Below, in pieces: positions 5,238 through 7,447 of a stretch of 7,447 nucleotides of DNA (positions are counted from its first letter, which is position 1; the number at the start of each line of letters is the position of its first letter). Below the pieces are notes generated by a model. It had not been told where the DNA came from and made no database searches. It saw only the letters and a program-made list of their open reading frames with translations. Source of the stretch: CAYMEV01 sp964431655 [NCBI: uncultured bacterium] (GTDB taxonomy: Bacteria > CAYMEV01); the NCBI GenBank assembly GCA_964431655.1, contig CAYSKJ010000152.1, positions 1 to 7,447 of the forward strand, written 5' to 3'. The position numbers and the translations under genes were made by a program.

Positions 5238-7226
5238 CTAATTATTCTGATGGACATAAAACTTGACTCCCTCATAATTCCAGTTCGGAAGCTCCATGAC
5301 ATAGTCCCTTTCCGCTTCGCTCACTGTATACAGGTGCCCCCCGCGGACAATGTTAAAGAATCGGTATACAGGCAGAGCATCTATATCAAGATGGTCCTTC
5401 ACAAAGAATTTGATACCCTCATAATTATAGTGGGCCAGCTGCATAACGGTATCTCTTTCGTTTTCATTGATGGTGTAGAAATGAATGCCCGTTTTTGTAT
5501 TGAAGAACCTGTATACTGCTGAAGTTCCGTATATCAGGGTATCCCATACATAAAACTTGATGCCCTCATAACTCCAGTCGGGAAGCTGGAGGACATAATC
5601 CCGCTCAGCTTCACTAACCGTATAGAGATGACCGCCCCGGACACGGTTAAAAAAACGGTATACGGGTATTGTGTCATATTCTGATGGCATCGCGCATGCT
5701 TCATTGGACCATTCCGAAAAGGATTCAGAATTAAAAGCCCTGACTCGGTAGCAGTAGGTAGTCTGGCTGTCAAGACCTGCATCCAGGTATGCATTGACAT
5801 CAGCTCCCGTGTCTGCCAGATACTGCCAGTTTCCTGAGGTTCCTGCCTTCCTCTCTATCCTGAAACCTGTTTCATTAACCGAATTGTCAGACCATGAAAT
5901 ACTTATTTCGGATAAAGATACTCCCTCAGCTGACAAATCCGAAGGAGCATTTATAAACATTCCTGGTTCATAGAAAAGGCTTACCATGGGGTCTCCGACT
6001 ATGGTCATGCCGTAAAACCAGCATATTTCATCAAAGCTGTGGGAAGCTCCCACATAGTTGACCCACCAGTCTTTCAGCGCTTCACCGTTTGACTTGCCCT
6101 CTCCGAGAGGTATGTAATAGTGCTGGAAACCGAGCATGGAGCCGGTCTTCGTGCTTCCTATGGCAAAAAGAGTGCTGGATCCATGATTATAAACATATAC
6201 ACCGCCCAGATAGCCGTAGTTCTGAGAAGAGGGCGCAGTCCACCTCGCCCCGCTGCAGCAGAACAGATTATAAGAAATTGATTCCGGGGGTATATTATGG
6301 ATTGTATTACTGCTTATGACAGGCTCATTGTGCATATAGTGGGTATTCCAGCTTGAATGGCATGAGAACTGGACCATTCCGTAAAGGTCCATGCCGACCC
6401 TCTGCAGATAGTCAGACCTTGAGAAGGTACCGTCATCGTATATATAGTACTGATAGTTGGAACTGCCATAAATATTCTGTATATCATGCCTGAAGTCATC
6501 CCATACCGCCCAGTCATGGTCTGTATAGCTTAGACCCAGCCGGCCTGTTATATCCATATCCCCGGTCCAGTACCCATGGTTGCGGTCGAGATATATATCA
6601 AACAGTACATCTTCAGCCCCGGCAGCGTTCATGGGCGAGGTATCGATCCTGCCGACAAATATCTCAGGGCCTACATTCCCCTGGTGAGAATCATAAATGC
6701 CGTTATTGTCAGAGTCAGTCCAGGTTCCGTTAAGGTCCATATAAAAAAGGTCTATTGGAAAATTAGTATAACCGTATTGGTTGAAATCGTTCTCTATCTC
6801 GTACCAGGCAGTAGAAACACTTCCCAGAAGCACTGCACCCATTATATTATGGCTGTTATAGCAGTTAAGTATGATCTGCTTTATATCCTCAGGCGGAACT
6901 GACCTGGAAACAGAATAAAATAATGTTGAATAACCCAGATTTGTCTCAATATCCTGTATATACCTGTCGATCCTTTCCCCGCAGAGCCCGTAGATATCTG
7001 ACTCGGTTATTATAAGAACGGTCTGGCTTTTGGACCTGCTTGCCCTGATAAACCTTACTTCAGGATCACCCGTCCTGGAATTTTTATAGGACTGATAATC
7101 CTCGGTTATTGCAAGTCTCGCGTCAATAGCAAAGATACCCGCCATTTCATGAAGATCATGAGTTTCACCCGGAAAAACAGAAATACAAAATAAGATTGCT
7201 ATAAGCATTGCTATAATTTTTTGCAT
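5238..7226 (-). CDS. Secreted C25 (gingipain-like) protease, FN3 and DUF5648-like repeats
   Basis: This 662-residue exported protein has a signal peptide at about 1-20 (Lys3, then a hydrophobic core). Cys14 is preceded by Phe, so there is no lipobox. Residues about 60-420 match the C25 cysteine peptidase fold of clan CD. Supporting motifs are a calcium-loop-like DSDNNGIYD at 171-179, then GPEIFVGRID (186-195), GSTKTGSML (357-365) and the closing VGDPMVSL (410-417). The likely catalytic dyad is His290 in FSCHSSW and Cys323 or Cys324 in LFCCSGARW. The usual His-Gly is replaced by His-Ser. A fibronectin type III domain follows (about 428-514). Three DUF5648-like repeats end the protein (522-560, 571-609, 620-658). 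There is no gingipain-type type IX sorting domain, so Sec export is the visible route. The ATG at 7226 has a good GGGAG 8 nt upstream. A weak promoter match (TGGATA, 17 bp, TAATAT at 7247-7252) would start almost on the ribosome binding site. Substrate is unknown; a binding role for the repeats is inference. Confidence 0.88.
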   Translation of the reverse strand: MQKIIAMLIAILFCISVFPGETHDLHEMAGIFAIDARLAITEDYQSYKNSRTGDPEVRFIRASRSKSQTVLIITESDIYGLCGERIDRYIQDIETNLGYSTLFYSVSRSVPPEDIKQIILNCYNSHNIMGAVLLGSVSTAWYEIENDFNQYGYTNFPIDLFYMDLNGTWTDSDNNGIYDSHQGNVGPEIFVGRIDTSPMNAAGAEDVLFDIYLDRNHGYWTGDMDITGRLGLSYTDHDWAVWDDFRHDIQNIYGSSNYQYYIYDDGTFSRSDYLQRVGMDLYGMVQFSCHSSWNTHYMHNEPVISSNTIHNIPPESISYNLFCCSGARWTAPSSQNYGYLGGVYVYNHGSSTLFAIGSTKTGSMLGFQHYYIPLGEGKSNGEALKDWWVNYVGASHSFDEICWFYGMTIVGDPMVSLFYEPGMFINAPSDLSAEGVSLSEISISWSDNSVNETGFRIERKAGTSGNWQYLADTGADVNAYLDAGLDSQTTYCYRVRAFNSESFSEWSNEACAMPSEYDTIPVYRFFNRVRGGHLYTVSEAERDYVLQLPDWSYEGIKFYVWDTLIYGTSAVYRFFNTKTGIHFYTINENERDTVMQLAHYNYEGIKFFVKDHLDIDALPVYRFFNIVRGGHLYTVSEAERDYVMELPNWNYEGVKFYVHQNN
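5253..5663 (-). repeat. Three tandem DUF5648-like coding repeats, 147-bp period
   Basis: Unit 1 lies at 5547-5663, unit 2 at 5400-5516 and unit 3 at 5253-5369. Each encodes 39 residues of the form VYRFFN..(G).H.YT..E.ERD.V.QL...YEG.KF.V, and the starts are exactly 49 codons apart. By hand alignment, units 1 and 3 share 33 of 39 residues and 92 of 117 bases, with most codon changes synonymous. Unit 2 is more divergent, sharing 24 of 39 residues with unit 1. The pattern fits the DUF5648 repeat family found in secreted proteins, whose ligand I cannot state. Confidence 0.85.
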
Positions 7227-7234
7227 CTATATCA

Positions 7235-7239
7235 CTCCC
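7235..7239 (-). promoter_or_regulatory. Ribosome binding site of C25 protease gene
   Basis: On the minus strand GGGAG stands 8 nt before the ATG at 7226, a standard spacing that confirms the signal-peptide-encoding start. Confidence 0.7.
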
Positions 7240-7249
7240 TGTAAGGATA

Positions 7250-7447
7250 TTATTTCATCTGTAATACGCTATCCATCACCTTTTGTTCACAATTTAAATC
7301 TGAATGGAGAAACAATTTTAATTTGGTGAAGCAAAAAGAAGAACGAAATCGCTTTGCGATAGTTTGAGATAAAACTTCCTGCCAAGGGATATAAAAAGCT
7401 TTTAAAACAGTAAAGAGTGTGTTATATGTAGTTGACCCGTTTTCTAA
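7250..7447 (-). CDS. Possible C-terminal fragment of an upstream gene (doubtful)
   Basis: An uninterrupted minus-strand frame enters at the right edge and runs 65 codons to TAA at 7250-7252. Its stop is 23 nt before the ATG of the C25 protease gene, so if real the two would be co-directional and perhaps co-transcribed. The encoded segment is basic in its middle (TIAKRFRSS) and shows no domain I recognise. The DNA is visibly more AT-rich than the neighbouring genes, and a 65-codon open frame can arise by chance. Otherwise the stretch holds only a short ATCGC/GCGAT hairpin at 7348-7360. The coding call is weak. Confidence 0.25.
   Translation of the reverse strand, partial: LENGSTTYNTLFTVLKAFYIPWQEVLSQTIAKRFRSSFCFTKLKLFLHSDLNCEQKVMDSVLQMK

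Noticed and set aside
6576-6902. Plus-strand 108-codon frame opposite the C25 protease gene
   Set aside because: The opposite strand encodes conserved C25 motifs (DSDNNGIYD, VGRID). No ribosome binding site or family similarity supports the plus-strand frame.
7185-7187. Cys14 of the protease as a lipoprotein lipobox cysteine
   Set aside because: The preceding residues are Ile-Leu-Phe. Phe at -1 does not fit a lipobox, and the hydrophobic core continues beyond it, so a normal signal peptide is more likely.
7348-7360. ATCGC-TTT-GCGAT hairpin as a terminator
   Set aside because: The 5-bp stem has no T-run on either side and no gene end is placed to use it.

Overview
The window is a moderately AT-rich stretch of bacterial chromosome. 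It carries five genes visible essentially in full and a possible partial open frame at the right edge. Two products have Sec-type signal peptides, and one of these has an OmpA-type peptidoglycan-binding domain. The host is therefore most likely a diderm, free-living bacterium. The gene mix (discoidin-like/OmpA fusion, C25-type protease with DUF5648-like repeats, Na/Pi symporter fused to PhoU, a TTG start) would suit an environmental spirochaete or a similar phylum, but no phylogenetic marker is present and this placement is only a weak inference. I see no mobile element, CRISPR array, rRNA or tRNA.

Layout: (1) 7-618 (+) encodes an unrecognised soluble protein of 203 residues that may begin upstream of the window. 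(2) 778-2022 (-) encodes a BLUF-EAL protein, a blue-light receptor joined to a cyclic-di-GMP phosphodiesterase domain, and converges on gene 1. (3) 2164-3375 (+) is divergent from it across a 141-bp AT-rich region and encodes an exported protein with a discoidin-like domain, a beta-rich middle domain and a C-terminal OmpA domain. (4) 3556-5217 (+) encodes a Na/phosphate cotransporter-family membrane protein with a C-terminal PhoU-like helical domain, 180 bp downstream and probably with its own promoter. (5) 5238-7226 (-) converges on gene 4 with only 20 bp between stop codons. It encodes a secreted gingipain-like (C25) cysteine protease followed by a fibronectin type III domain and three 49-residue-period DUF5648-like repeats. 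(6) 7250-7447 (-) is an open frame running off the right edge, of doubtful reality.

The genes do not form one operon and I do not see a single new multi-gene system. The most interesting locus is 778-3375. There, a light-sensing phosphodiesterase with every key flavin-pocket and EAL catalytic residue intact shares a promoter region with a peptidoglycan-anchored surface protein of unusual architecture. That region holds good promoter matches in both directions and a perfect 15-bp palindrome between them. The photoreceptor promoter sits so close to its ATG that the transcript looks leaderless. A functional link between light, c-di-GMP and the envelope protein is an inference from this layout only.
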